This document shows, one piece after another, positions 10,730 to 25,700 of a stretch of 64,000 nucleotides of DNA; the stretch's first letter is position 1, and each line of letters opens with the position of its first letter. Origin of the DNA: Anticarsia gemmatalis (lineage: Eukaryota > Arthropoda > Insecta > Lepidoptera > Erebidae); assembly GCF_050436995.1 (NCBI RefSeq), contig NC_134746.1:12460501-12524500 (forward strand). Direction: 5' to 3'. The position numbers were made by a program, and so were the translations under genes. The notes beneath the pieces are model-generated. The model did not search any database. It was not told the DNA's origin and worked only from the letters and a program-made list of their open reading frames with translations.

Positions 10730-13700
10730 GTAATCTATTTGTTTGTTTGTATTTCCTTTATAATCATTTATATCATGGTCGCTGATGGCTTATAATCTTT
10801 GTAATGATCATCGATGGGACCGACCGACGGTAGAATAGACTAGGCGACACTGGGCGATAGTTATTACACTTATCAATCAACCACAAATGAGTTCAAGGGA
10901 CATATTATTATAATAAAAACCACAATGCTTATTATTCTCCGCGAATTCTTTGTCTACTACATTGATTTGAATTACTTATTCATTCATTGTTTGGCATTCA
11001 CCTTAGGTAGATGTTAACCTTTTCTTTTGATATAATCATTATATTTACATTTTTTTAATCAAATTAATATTTATTTTCGCATAAATTAGTATACTATCTT
11101 GAATCGCTAATTTTCTATTTCAATTATAAGCCAATTTCGAGTAATATCTTTTTAGAAATGGCGGGTGGCGCAGGCGCAACGGGAGCGGCAGGTGAGCCAG
11201 CGAAACGTTTCCGCAAGCGAGACAAAATGCTATTCTACGGCAGACGTATGTTGAGGAAGGTCAAATCTATCTCCAACTCTGGCCAGGGAAGGAAGAGACG
11301 GGCTGTTATGAGATTTGCCAGGAAACTGCTGCAACTCAAGAAGGAATCGGCTCCTGAGCAATTGAAGGTAGGATTTTGACGTTTGTTTATTATTGGTAAA
11401 AGTACTATAGGCTCGGAACAAATAATGGCCAGCTGTATTGCCGGTTAGGCACGGTGGATTAGGATTTACACATTTTAGAGATGTGCTCTGAATCGACTAG
11501 CTTATTTGTCCTTATATGATTTTTGCTTCTTTCTTTCACATTTTGGTTATCGTTAGTCGTTACCCCAGACTAACATTTTACTCAAAGGAACAAAGCAGTC
11601 ATCGCAAAGTGTTTAGCAGTAATCAGCACACTATAGCAGATGTCGGCTAAAAATGGTGCTTAAAATGTTCCGTTCCAAAACACCCAATTTGAAATCTATT
11701 TCTAGTTTACATTATTTAAATTCATATCACATTCAAACCGAAAAATCCTCGAAAAAGAACATAAACATAATTACAAATGGATACAATAATTAACATAGTT
11801 ACAATGACACGTGAATGACCGTGGAACAGTGTGAATGTTTGCTAAAACTGTGCTAATATTATCATAGCTTAGTTCAATGTGTGAAGTGTTGACACTGGCA
11901 ACATTATGGGATGATAATGGCTTAGCCAAGGCTACCTATATTGGAGAGAAGATTTTCGACAGATTGGGACTACTTGTGCTATTTTTTATATCTAGGTACT
12001 GGTAACATTAGGATAATCAAATGGTAGTAGCCAAGGCTACCTATATTTATGAGAAAATTGAACATAGAATCGGACAGTTTCTCTCTGTTTGATATCTACA
12101 CCTCATCCATTCTCATTTTTGTCAGCCTATTATAAATTTAAAGTAGATATTTGAAAGGTAATGCATAAAAAATCTCAGGTTCTCGATGCAGCCTGGACAT
12201 GATTCAAAATAGAGTCCCAGATTCAAGTTCTACGTAGACTTCATGATTTGTAACTAAGCGTTATGAAAAGGGGCTTAAATTTGAAAAAAATGGATTTAGA
12301 AGATATTTAAATACATAGACGCATCGCGATCTAAAAGTTGCGTAACGTGTTAATGAAACTACTACGATTCAAACGTGCTGTATCTATTAGACACAGTATA
12401 GAACGATAAATGCCATTATTGAATCACTAATTTGTATACAATATTTGTACATAAATGATTTTAAATTCACAAATTGTGCTTGATAAAAAGTATTTTACAT
12501 TGAGAAGTTGAATTTTTCGTCTCCAATTTTGTTTTACAGTTTTTTGTTTATATTTATAAGACAGACAGGTATTATTATTCCTCGGTCCGCGTTTATGGAC
12601 GATATGAGGTTGTATATTACGCCTAGCTCATTTATTTTAGCCTTAGGGCTTATGACGCATTAAAAAAGGTTTGTATTAAATATCAAGAGCCTGCTGTAAT
12701 TATAGCGAAGAAGTCAATATTATTTATTTTTTCCTCAAAATTGTAAAAGCATGATCGCGCGAATTCCCTTTACGTATCATTTATATGTTTCTCTTGTTTG
12801 GCGTCCTTGCGTTCAGAGCGCCGCGTCGCACTGTGTTTGGTACCAACAGTACCGCACGCCACACCACGACGGGATGTTCTGCTCATGATTCAGGATCCAT
12901 GTCGGATCCGAAACTATTCGGACTACCGAGAAGTGCCAAGTGAGTAAGGCGGTACTTATGTTGCTTTGAGCTATGAGACGGTGCTCGGGACTGCGCCCTA
13001 TAACGAAGTATTTTTACAAAGTAGCTCGAATTTTCGCAATTAATCTGAGTTGAGTGTTAATCGACATTCCTACGAAGACTTTTGTCTGCAAAACTAGCTT
13101 TTCATTCATTCATGCGACCTTCATGAAATGTTGGTTCCGCAGTCCCGCACACCGCCTCGTCGCACGGAGCAATAACAAACTGCTTTAGACGTTAAAATTC
13201 ATTACAAAATTTGACCGATCATACCGGGCGTAATTTTCGGTGTTACAAATAGCTTGACAAACACTTCCTAAACCCACTTTCCTTTGGTTGCAGGTACTGG
13301 AACCTCCAGCAGAATACTTAGAAGAAGATCTGACTAGCGATGACAGGGTTCCACCGGACGCGTTGTACATGTTGCATAGTATCAGAGTGTTTGGCCACTT
13401 CGAGAAGCCCGTGTTTCTTATGTTGTGTAAACATACTGAGATATTGAACCTGCCCGCTGGATCGTTCTTGTTTAAAGTTGGTACGTAACAATAGTAATTT
13501 TATAACTATAGTTTTGCAAACCACTTTGTAATGATGATATCCGTTAAGATTATGAATGTAACAACTTAATTATCACTATATCGTAATTGTAGGGGTTTCT
13601 TTTAACCCGTAACAGTGAATTGTTAGTAATACCTAGTCAGTTTAGGTGCTAAAAGTTGCGATTGGTGAAACTCCGTGTTGTTTGGTTAAACTCTACAATA

Positions 13701-16700
13701 ATTCACTTACAGACGCAGTACCGGTACTTTTCTAAACTATTTGAGTATATAATAAAGTAATTGAGTAACATAAATTGTTTTCATTATTATGTTTCTATAT
13801 GTCCGTATTAACATTACGTGTTTTCTTGCAGGTGATACGGATGAGAACGTATACGTAGTGCAGAACGGGCGCGTGAACGTATACATTACGAACCAAGACG
13901 GTACAAGTCTCTCACTGAAAGTGGTACGAGCTGGAGAGAGCGTCACTTCACTTCTCAGTTTCACTGATGTGCTCACTGTAAGTTATTCTAAAATATTACT
14001 TCTTACTTACTAACAACTAATTTATATCTATAAAAAATACGGACAGACGAACTATGGTAGTAGATTTATTATAGTTCTTTGGCAGTTCAGTAGTATTATT
14101 TAAATAATAATTGTGTTATACTCTCTTTTCAGGGTCACTCTCAACCTTACAAGACCGTAAACGCAAAAGCTCTCGAAGACTCGCAGGTCATCAAACTGCC
14201 GATGAGAGCGTTCCAGGAAGTATTCAAAGAGTATCCTGATATCTTCGTCAGAGTTATACAGGTACGCATCTTTTCATTTGTAGCTAAACATTGTATAGAA
14301 TAGAAGAATATAATAATAATATAACTGGTTGAATAAAAATGTGAAACTTATGTAACTACATATTTAATACGTGAAGAAATCTTGTCGGCGTATATGCAGT
14401 ATATCGGACAAATTACTGCGGTCGGGCAAGATTGGATAGTACTTTTATGTATTTGTATGATAAACCAATTATGGCACTTGAATAAGCTTTAAATACTCAT
14501 GAAGTCATCGGTGATATTTTTTATTAATTGTTTGTTGTATATTTCAGATCATCATGGTGCGTTTACAGCGAGTGACGTTCACCGCTCTTCATCAGTACCT
14601 TGGATTGAGTGCTGAGCTCGTTAACCCAGTAAGTGTTAGTATAGTATGCATGTTATTGCCATCACTGGTCACCATTCACCAATGGAGTCTTCAAAAGTTT
14701 CTTTCATGTCAGTGAAGTGCCAATTGAAGAACAGAAAATATGCCAATTTTAACTATATTCAATGATTTCAATGTTAATTTATTGATAAATATCAATATGA
14801 ACTTAACAGTCCAATTCAAAAACATTTAATCTAAGGTGATTTTCGAAATTGTTTCTGTCGCTACAATATACATCAAAGTGACATAGGCAGCATGACTCTA
14901 TACTTGCTTAAACCTAAATAACATTTCAGCTTTGCCCATTAATATAGTATTAAAATTTCTTTTTCTTTTCTTCCAGGGTCGTGACAAACGTCGTCCGACC
15001 ACAGTATCATCGTCTCCCGGCAAGACGGCTAAGATGAGCGCTCCCGACAGTGGCTTTACAATGCATTCCCCCCACCATAGTGAGAGAGCTGTACCTGAAC
15101 ATGTTGTAAGTAGACATTGATGATGAAGAATATTTACTTGGGACAAGCCTGAGAAGTGGGATTTAAAATTATGTAACCATTTTAGTTATTGGTACATTTT
15201 TTGGGTGAACATTGCAGACCAAACATTGCATGAGGTTTTGAAATTACGTTTTAGTGATATTACATCATATTATCATTTTTTGAATGTTACATTTGATTTG
15301 AAAGTTTTGTAATGTGCTAGGGTGTTACTAAAACAATCGACTGCTATATCGAACCAATAATTTTATGCAGAAACAAAGTCGGAACCTTCATTTCAAGCGG
15401 GTTTTTGCATCTAGCTGGTCAACTAAAATCCTAGATCCATCAATTCGTGCATTGGCTAGAATCAATGAAACCTTGTAATCAACTATACCATTGTATACAG
15501 TCCCAATCATTCTCATATCGTAACTAATACCCATTGATTGAGTGTGTCGTTAACTGTATGTGAACGTGCATGACAGGAGGGCGGGCACTCGGTCTCCTCG
15601 CCCATACACATACAGGGGCGGCGGCAGAAACCTGACATGGTGCCCGACATAGCTACTAACACGCCGCAGGTTAGTGGGACACTTACTTATACTGCTTTGA
15701 AGTTAAATAATGTTTAATATAATACGGGAATTAACGCGAACACGCATTCGCCGTGGTCACAGTCAGCCTGCGACCACGGCGAGTGCAACCTGCGCCGAAA
15801 CGTTAGGCATTTCAAGATAAAATGCGTGTTCGCGTTAATTCCCGTATTCTATTATACATTAAACATGTAACGCGAGTTTACAAGTTATAAAATAATGTTA
15901 CCGGAAAAGACTTTACTCATATACATCGAAGATCCAAAATAAAGATAAATATAATAACACTTTTGTAAGTATAAAATAGATATGGATCGGGTATTGGTCT
16001 AATTTAATATACTTTGAAGAATATGAAGGACCAGACTTTAAGCTGAGTCTGAAATTGTAGTTAAATGCTTTTGAAAGATCTGCTTGCTACAATAATGGTC
16101 CATTTTAATAATTATAATAAAAGGGTAATGGGGTCACGGCTAACTTAACATCTTAATATTAATAAATTAACTGTCTCCATTAGTCAAGCAAGTAGCTCAT
16201 GCAGTGAATAAAAATGTGTTAATTTTTGCAGCAGCAACCCGATGTCCAGCAGACCGCGTCGTCCATGCAGAGGCCCAAAGAAGGCTCCTCGTTCAAACAG
16301 AAACATAATACCGATAATCTTGACGAACAGGTACGTTGCGATCCTCATAATATAAGTAAAATTTATATAATGTTTGTATTAATATAGAATATTAAACTTT
16401 TTGGATCCCTGGATCAAATAGACAAGGTAGATTTACATCTGATTGCGAATAAGATCGTGTGCAAATAATTATGTATGTAATCAATGTATGTATAAGATTG
16501 AGTAACCATTACCAAAAGAAATAATACCGGAATTTTCTTACAACAAAATTTGTGAGAAACTGTTTGTGGCATTTATTTGTTGTGTTTATTTTAAGAACTA
16601 TTTTTTCAGACTTAATTCTTAATCTGTCATTATACCGATTTACTAAAAAATATACGAAAATAATCCTAATTTTATTATTTGCAGGCCCTAATCCAAATAG

Positions 16701-19700
16701 CGACGGAAGCGTTCGTAAAGGAGCTGGGTTTAGAAAGCGACCACGTACTGCGCGGTAACGTGCAAGTGCGAGACTTACCCGCCGGTACTTACATCATGAA
16801 GGAAGAGAGTCATAAGGTATGTGTTACGTAGAGTATGTAAAAACTTTGCTTTGTGGTGATAGAATATAGATTGATGATGTAGGCTATCTGAAAAAAGGTA
16901 TTTTTCTACGTCTTTAATGTCTATTGAATATAATCAGAGATAAGGGGGTGCTTGCATTTAATTTGGAATAGAATTGAAGAATGTGGAGAGTTTAAAAAAA
17001 AAGAAGTGTAAAGACTCTTTTTTCAGTTGTTATGCAAGCGTACACATGCATGTACGTATACGCATTAGTGTTTAAACGTACGTATACGTTTTCAGAAAAA
17101 TATGAATCAAGAAATCTGTACCTTCAAGATTAAATAAGAATATAAACCTACATAGTTGAAAACCAAGTTTTATGGGTGGGATATTCAATAGACATTATAG
17201 TCAGAGCTTATTAAATATTCAGAAGAAGACAAATGCATGCAACTTACACAAATTTTAATATATTTTTAATACTAGCACTACACTAGCATTTTTTACTTTC
17301 CTACACTTACACATCTATATTATTATATTATTCATATACTATGTATTCTGCTTTATATATGATTTTATAGCGAAAGCACACATTAACACTATGATTTTGG
17401 TTCCATAAGCTGTATTATAGTGTCCCCGGTGAGCCAGATATAGTCCAGGTACGGTCAAAGTGTGCAAAAAGAGTTAGACCATGTGAAATAGAAGTAGACC
17501 ATGTTAAAGACCATGTCATTCACTTCGTTTAATAATGTCTTCATGTATCTACAGGTTTTTATTGCTTTGATGGGATAATCTCAGGAAAGAGAACAATGTT
17601 TTGCTTATTTTCGTATATTTTGTTCTTGATTTCTGTTATGCGAATGGCAGTTAATAAAATAACATAAATCGAAGGATTTGAGATATTTGTCCTGTTCAAA
17701 TGTTGTTGAAAAAATAATAATATTTTCAACGTAATATGTAGTGTTCGTATGATTCGTTGATGACTTAAGATGTTATTTAAAAAAATATCTTATTAAGCAT
17801 TTTTGATCTTTGTATTTATCGGCGTTCAATCATCGCAATTTCTTTTTGTTGGTTGATAGTTGATACGCATCTCAAAAGAACAGAAGGGTATTTGTTAATT
17901 TATACTCTACACTCTATAGTGAACTACTTTAAATGGTATTTAGTGTCTTCATTGATAAATAACTCTCTAGAATATCACGTGTTTTATTAAATAATATTTA
18001 TTGTGTTTATATATTTTTTTCTCATGCAAATATAATTAAATCATTTCCACATGAACTGACTGACGTAGACATGATCCCATGTTGTATATTTATATTCTTC
18101 TCATTGCTTTTACAATTTTACATATGTATACCAAAATCATTTAGGCCAAAAGCTCAATTATTTTATTTGCGTTTGTGTGTCCAATTGTACTTGTCGTTGA
18201 TATGAGGAGTAGAATGTTTTTCAATGACTGTTAAATACACATTCATATCGTGTACAGGACGTGGCGTTAGTGTATCTTCTGTCTGGTGCTCTGCTCGTCT
18301 CACAAAGAGTGGCCGAAGGCGAGGGTGAAGTTCACATGTTTACTGCTTATCCAGGTAATATTATAGCAGCGCTGCTTTCTTATTTAGACTGAATCTCAAG
18401 AGACTTAACATTGGTTATTAATTAAAACGGGAAAGATTTCTGAAATGCGCCTGTGTTTTAATATAGTAAATGTGTAGTTTCTTATATTGTTTATAAATCA
18501 TTGAGGAAGAATAAAAAATATCAATTTTACAAGACTTTTCGAAGGATAAATAGCGTCCTTTACCTATGAGAACGTGTTTTTAATTGTAGTATCAACCGTT
18601 TGTAATTTTCAAGCGAGATTTTATCTTTATTTTGTCTTTCAGGTGAAGTAGAAGGCGGTCTGGCCGTGCTAACAGGCGAGCCCAGCTTCTTTTCCATTCG
18701 TGCTAAACACTTCTCCCGTATCGGCCTGCTATCTAAGACAACTGTGTACAGCATAATGAGAGAAAGACCGTCAGTGGTGCTGCATATCGCTAACACTGTC
18801 GTGAGAAGACTCTCGCCTTTTGTGAGGCAGGTGGATTTCGCGCTGGACTGGGTGAGTAAATGCTCCATTTTTCAAGTGTTAAACTTGATTTATAGTATGT
18901 ATGAATAGCATAAAAACAACATTTAGATAAACTTATTAATGCTGTTATTTATGGTGGTATCGAATTAATAAGTTTTGGATTATGGTCGATACCAACTTCT
19001 ATTATTTATTTCTTAGATTTGATTCTGATCTTGATAATTTTAAATAAATTGGGGGTTTCCGAAGGTCTTGCAAAATTTTGACCGGCTTTTAAAAAATAAC
19101 AATCAACACAGTATTTGATATGGAATTATTTATCAAAATATATTTTATTCCACAGGTTTTCCTTGAATCTGGTCGCGCGGTGTACCGCCAAGACGAAGAA
19201 TCAGGCTCGACCTTCATCGTCCTGAGTGGTCGTCTCCGTTCTGTAATCACACATCCCAATGGCAAGAAGGAATTGGTAGGAGAATACGGTAAGAAACATT
19301 CTTTGGCGTTCACTGGTTAAAAAATCAAGCCTGCACAAAAACTATCACCACACTCAAAAATATATTAATAAAAGAATATTTCAAATCAGCCCCATACATA
19401 GTTTATTTAATTTTTGTAGTGTTAGACCATGCCAATAAAATATTAAGCGATTTTTTTATATCTCATTTTGTCACATACAGATTAGTGAAGCAATTATAAC
19501 CATTTTTTTTCGATTTCCTTAAGTCCCATCCATTTTTTTTACCTATGATTATTTGCATGATACAGGCAAAGGCGACCTAGTCGGCATCGTAGAGATGGTG
19601 ACTCAAACTCGAAGAAGCACCACCGTCATGGCTGTACGAGACTCCGAGCTGGCCAAACTGCCTGAAGGATTGTTCAATGCCATCAAATTGAGGTTCCCGG

Positions 19701-22700
19701 TTGTCGTCACCAGGTTGATCAATCTACTTGGACATAGGATTTTAGGTATGTGTATTTCTTTCTTACTTACTTTTCTTTTGAATAATAGGTACACGCATAT
19801 GCGTATATGCGTGTACCTATTATTCAAATGCATTCAATGCGTAAACGTAGGTATACACCTACGTTTACGTTTTCCCACGTAAAATTATGTAAGTCATTGC
19901 CCGTTACAATGTATACTCTGCTTTTTCCTTAAAATTTCTGCATTATCTCATTATCATTAAATCAAATAAATCAGAAACTTTGAACCAGATGTCATAAAGT
20001 CTCATGTCATATAGACTGTTAATGCACTCACAAGGGATGTGACAAAATCTTGGAAGAGCCTTAACAGTTGTTGTTTATCAGGTGTAGCGACACTGCTGAC
20101 GCTACAATATTGTGTAGTCAGGCGCACACCTGCGATAAATAAACTACTTTCATGATAAACTACTTTCATGACAAACGATATATATTTACTGGTACCAAGT
20201 TTAGAGCTTAACTCGAAGTACAAGAAATATATTAAAAAAGGAAAATCTTTTCATTCATTACATTTCTGCACGTCTGGCGTATTAATTTCTTTTTATAGCA
20301 ATATATTTTCTAATTTGTGTTACGTTCCCAGGATCCTGGCAGAAACCCACAGCAGGTCTCGGTGGTGCAGCTGCCATAGAGCCTCGTCCATCGCAGCACA
20401 ACTTCTCCACAGTCGCCGTAGTACCAGTCAGCGATGACGTGCCGCTCACTGCGTTTACTTATGAGCTGTACCATTCGTTGTGTGCTATTGGTTAGTATAT
20501 TTTCTTTTTCGAATTCTTGATGCATTTAGAATTTGTCACGAATATTTTTACTACTTAGAATGCCCTCCTGGCTTATATTTAGCTACGGCGGCCAATTCTT
20601 TGCACAGCCAACGCTCCAGGACTTTGTTTATAGTATCCAAGTGTGTGCACACTACACAGGTGCATTCTCTATTCCTTTATTCTCATATCCCGGTGGGACG
20701 GATAAGGAACGCGACCGATGTCTTTACGTGCTCTCCGAAGCACGGAGGTCTCCAACTTAAAATTCCGTGCAATTGCCAAAGAATTCTTAACAGAAAACCA
20801 AAAAATCAAATTTTTGACTTGAACTGCTTAAGTAAGAAACCAACTTATCCTTACAGGTCCCACTGTAAGACTGACATCGGATGTGATCAGAAAACTCCTC
20901 GGTTTGACCATCATGGATCCGAACAATGAATACAGACTTAGTTCCTGGCTGGCTCAGCAAGAAGACAAGCATAAGGTACGATAATATCTGATGATTATAC
21001 ATTTTTCTTATTAGCACGTTTCGGCTCCTTTCTAGAACTATGGTTTATTACGCCTTGAGTGTGATGGCCATAAGCGGGCTCGGGAATTGTGATCAATAGT
21101 CGCACAAATCTTTGACTAATATTCCCCATTTTGAACTATTAAAGTCTATAAGATATGTGACTATATCCTTTCCCGATAATAAAATAATAGCTTACACCAG
21201 CTTCTTTCAACACCTTTAAGTATGACAGGGTGATGATTAATAAAGTGTGTATTTTACAGGTGGCCCTGTATCAATGTGACCCAAGCCTCACACAATGGAC
21301 GCAGCGTTGCATTCGACAAGCTGATTGTATTCTCATCGTGGCACTGGGAGACAAACAACCAAGCATTGGCAAAGTAAGTTTACTATATTTATTTTATTTT
21401 TGTTTTTTGACATTAAAACTTCGATATTACCGTATGGTAATATCGAACTTTTACATGTTTTTGCTAAATTTATTTTTTATTGTTAAATTGTTCGGTCCCT
21501 TCGAATGCTGAAAATACCTTTGATACATCAGTTAGGCATCACGTTAAATCAGTTGCTGTGGTATCCTTAACTTTTATTGGCCGTCACCGTCAGATTTAGT
21601 AACCGATTAATTATCTACTTTCAGATCGAGAAAGAGATCGAGCGCCTGGCCATCCGCACGCAGAAGGAGCTGGTGCTGCTGCACCGCGAGGGCGGCGCCA
21701 ACCCGGCGGGCACGGTGCACTGGCTCAACATGCGCTCGTGGGTCAGCCAGCACCACCACGTGCGCTGTCCGCACCGCATGTTCACGCGCAAGAGCCAGTA
21801 CCGAATCGTACGTATACCTGGTATACCATATCAGTCGTATCTCTCCTCCAACTATGGCGACCGCCTCCGAGGAGCGACTGCCTATCGGACATACATAACC
21901 CAGCTACCTAGGTCACAACACGAAACATCTCGAAAGAATGGTTGCCTCTGGCTATTTGTAATGACCGTCAAATATCTTCAGAATGATCGCCGGGACCCAC
22001 CATTTAACGAAACATAGAGAAACTCGGTATATTTGAAAATAAATGACCCACTTTGATTACCTTGGCAAACGTAGTTTAATCTGCGAAATCGATCTCCGCG
22101 GCTGTTGATTTTAAAGCTACGAGCTCGTATGTATACAAACTTAGTCTTTAACATTATTGGTAGTAATGACATTGTGCGATATTTCCAGAGCGAGTTGTAC
22201 AGCAAGGTGCTGATGTCAGAAGCGTCGGTGCACTCGGACTTCTCCCGGCTGGCGCGCTGGCTCACGGGCACGTCGGTGGGGCTGGTGCTGGGCGGCGGCG
22301 GGGCCCGCGGCGCGGCGCACGTGGGCATGGTGCGCGCCATACAGGTACGGGTGCACTTACATTACTTGCATATTAAAGATAGTTACCCATAATATGAGCA
22401 CTAACTTTAGCCTACAGTCACATTGGTTATGTTGATCCAGACTGACTCCCACTAATAAAGTGATTAATTAATGCATTTTAGAATACGGGAAGTAATGCGA
22501 AAAGTTATGGAAGTGATTTATTTATTTTACTTAATGACTTAAAATATCTAGCTGTACTGAAAACGCTAGATGACTCTTAATGTTGTGTTATTATAGAACA
22601 CTTTAACCTATCTAAGAAAGGAAAGGAAATCGCTGCATCGCTTGATTCAAATCTTGCATAAAATGTAAATTTTTATAATCTTTGGAACTGTGTTATAAAA

Positions 22701-25700
22701 ATCGCTTATTTCTTATTATAGGAAGCTGGTATACCAATCGACATGGTAGGCGGAGTGAGCATCGGCGCATTCATGGGCGCGCTGTGGTGCATGGAGAGAA
22801 ACATCACTACCGTCACACAGAAAGCCCGGGAATGGTCACAGGTATGTACCAGTTTCTACCCCTTCATTTCATTTCTCTCTCTTTCCATCTCTAGCACTTA
22901 CAACCAATATTGTGCCACTGAAAATTAACAAACTTATAAACTATAGCAGGTTATAGTTCATTCGACCTTTAAAATTAATTTTAGCAAATTAGACGAACGA
23001 CAATGATACTACACAAACACATAAGATACGACACAAAATATTTTTATTTGCATGAAAAAACCATGAGAAAACCGAACAACTGGGGCGCAGTGATACTTGA
23101 CAACAGTATTTATTACTGCGGCAAAACCCACAAAATAAAGTCCTCATTCCTATCACACAACTAAAACAACACCTGCTCTCTATTCCAGAAAATGACTCAA
23201 TGGGGCAAACAGCTCCTCGACCTAACCTACCCAGCTACTTCAATGTTCTCGGGCCGTCAGTTCAACACGACCATACGGTCCACCTTCGGCGAAGTGCACA
23301 TCGAAGATCTATGGCTGCCGTACTTTACAGTGACGACTGACATCAGCTCCAGTTGCATGAGAGTACATAGGCACGGTACGTTTGTAGAACTGAATTTATT
23401 TAGTGAAGATATCGGAAGAAATTTTGTAATAGAATCAGTGAAAACAAATTACTTTGATTGTTGATTGAATTGCATAAAAAACGCATTTTTTAGGTCAAGT
23501 ATGTCCAAATAGAAAAGAGTTTTCCTATTGATGGTTAGACTTTATAATCAGTTGACAATGATGTCGAAAATTTAGATTTTAGTATTTTATATATTGAGTT
23601 TGTTATTTACTTTTGAACAAACATAGTACAGAATAAAGCTATTTCTATTACAAAATTTGTTCCGAACTGATAATAAGTTTTTTATATTTCATAATCAATT
23701 AAGAATATAGAGTAATTTAATGAAAGATCTATTAATTAGATCAATGATTTTTTGAACAAAATGCAGTTGGGATTCAACATTTTCTTTAAAATAATTATTA
23801 AGTTTATTATTGTGTTTGGTGATATTGACTTAAGCTTAAGCATTATTTTATTGCAAACAAATATGAATTGTGTGTGATTTCACGAGACTTCACGATTTTT
23901 GTAGAAATAGTTACAAATTAACACAACACATTCATGGACAGGGAAATTTTATTTTATGTATTATTATTATTGTTTAAAAATAATTTATTTGCACTTTTAC
24001 TAACCCAACGTTTATTTTATTTTTGCTTTATAAAAAGATGGCGTCGGCGATGACGCTTATTTTTTGATGTTATATATTTGTGGCTATGCATGAAAGTATT
24101 CAATGTTTATATGTGGATGTCATACTCTTCTGCTGACCAGAGAGAGATGTGACTTATATGTTGTATACTGCTTCAGTAAAGCAAGAACCATAATGGCCAC
24201 GTATTCATTATATGCGGGTAATCGCTATTGCGTCATACGATTCCTATATTTATGATAGCAATAGCAACTGTCACAGGATGTACCATTTCATGTTGTCCCC
24301 CCATACGTCGAAATTCTGACAGTTCACTGACCGCTACAGATTTTTTTTGACAAACCACACTCACTTGCATTTATGTGTTTGTATATACACTTGTGTTTGT
24401 GTATTGTGTATGTACCGCCCCCCTCACTTGGTGTTTCAAATTCTTGTACGAAAATATATTGAAATTTTTTATTTATTTTTTTAACAACGATACGAATCCG
24501 ACATTTGCCTTTGGGAGGTTGCCATTACTATTTAAAAGCGCTTGTGATTGGTTTACCTAATAACGCTATTTATGGGAGTTTATATTTATTATAATATCAA
24601 ATAAAATATAGTAAAAAAAAAGATCGTCCTCATAATGTCGGGTTGGATGTGTAAAGTTTGTATGTATTTAAATCCATCATACATCTCATTTCTCATCTAT
24701 CCATGTATATGCATGAGTGTGGTTCTTAGTTCTCTCCTCATTATTTAACCTTTAATTTTTCATGTGTAGTGTGTCGCAGGAGGCTGTCATACGTAGCATG
24801 CGCATGTAGTAACTGTAGCTACGTACTATTCTCATCATAGATCACACGGAACTGCGTTGGGGTTGGTAAAAACATCACCGTATCATTCTCCTATCCATGG
24901 ACTGTGTTGTTGAATAAATAATACACGAACTTGCACCGCGATTATAACGAATAGGCGGGTGTTTGAACATCGGATGTTAGAAATACTTTTTTTAAACCGT
25001 CAGGTTCGCTCTGGCGATACATTCGCGCGTCGATGTCGCTCAGCGGGTATATGCCGCCGCTCTGTGACCCCGTAGACGGCCACCTCCTATTGGACGGCGG
25101 TTACGTCAACAATCTCCCAGGTAAACCAATCACAGAGCTGTACGCTACGTGATCGTGACCTAAGCAATTGGCTGATGGTAGGCTGAGTGAAAATATTATA
25201 ATCAATTCGTGATTTTAACTGTTTATAACTCGGCCTAAACACTCAATAACTGTGCAGTTAGTATTTTCTACTTAAATAATCATCACGGTTCTTACTTCAG
25301 TAATACGGGGTTAGTATAGATGTAGTATTGGGTATCTAAATTCATAACTAAAAACCTCTACACACCTTTAGTCTAATAGTGAATTCTGTCTCACGAAAAC
25401 CTTTCTCATTCATATCACAAAACTTTCGATACGCTTTGAAAAAAATCATCTCGAAATTCCTTTTTTACTAATACACTTTAAAACTTAAAATACGTGATCA
25501 AGAGTAAAATATTTGCACTCAGTCTACGGCTACGGTAAGTAATGGCAACCGGACCAAGTGGGGTGTCCGGTACTAGCCGGTTATACCCGGGTATGACTGT
25601 ATAATACCCGGTGGGACAATGTCAGGTATGCTATGGAGATATTGCCGCGCTTCAATGAGCATCGCGGGCATTTTCCCGCCGATCTGCGATCCAATGGACG

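Noticed and set aside
20480..20929. 149-codon plus-strand open frame
   Set aside because: It lies across the sws intron and a retrotransposon fragment and overlaps parts of true exons in the wrong frame.
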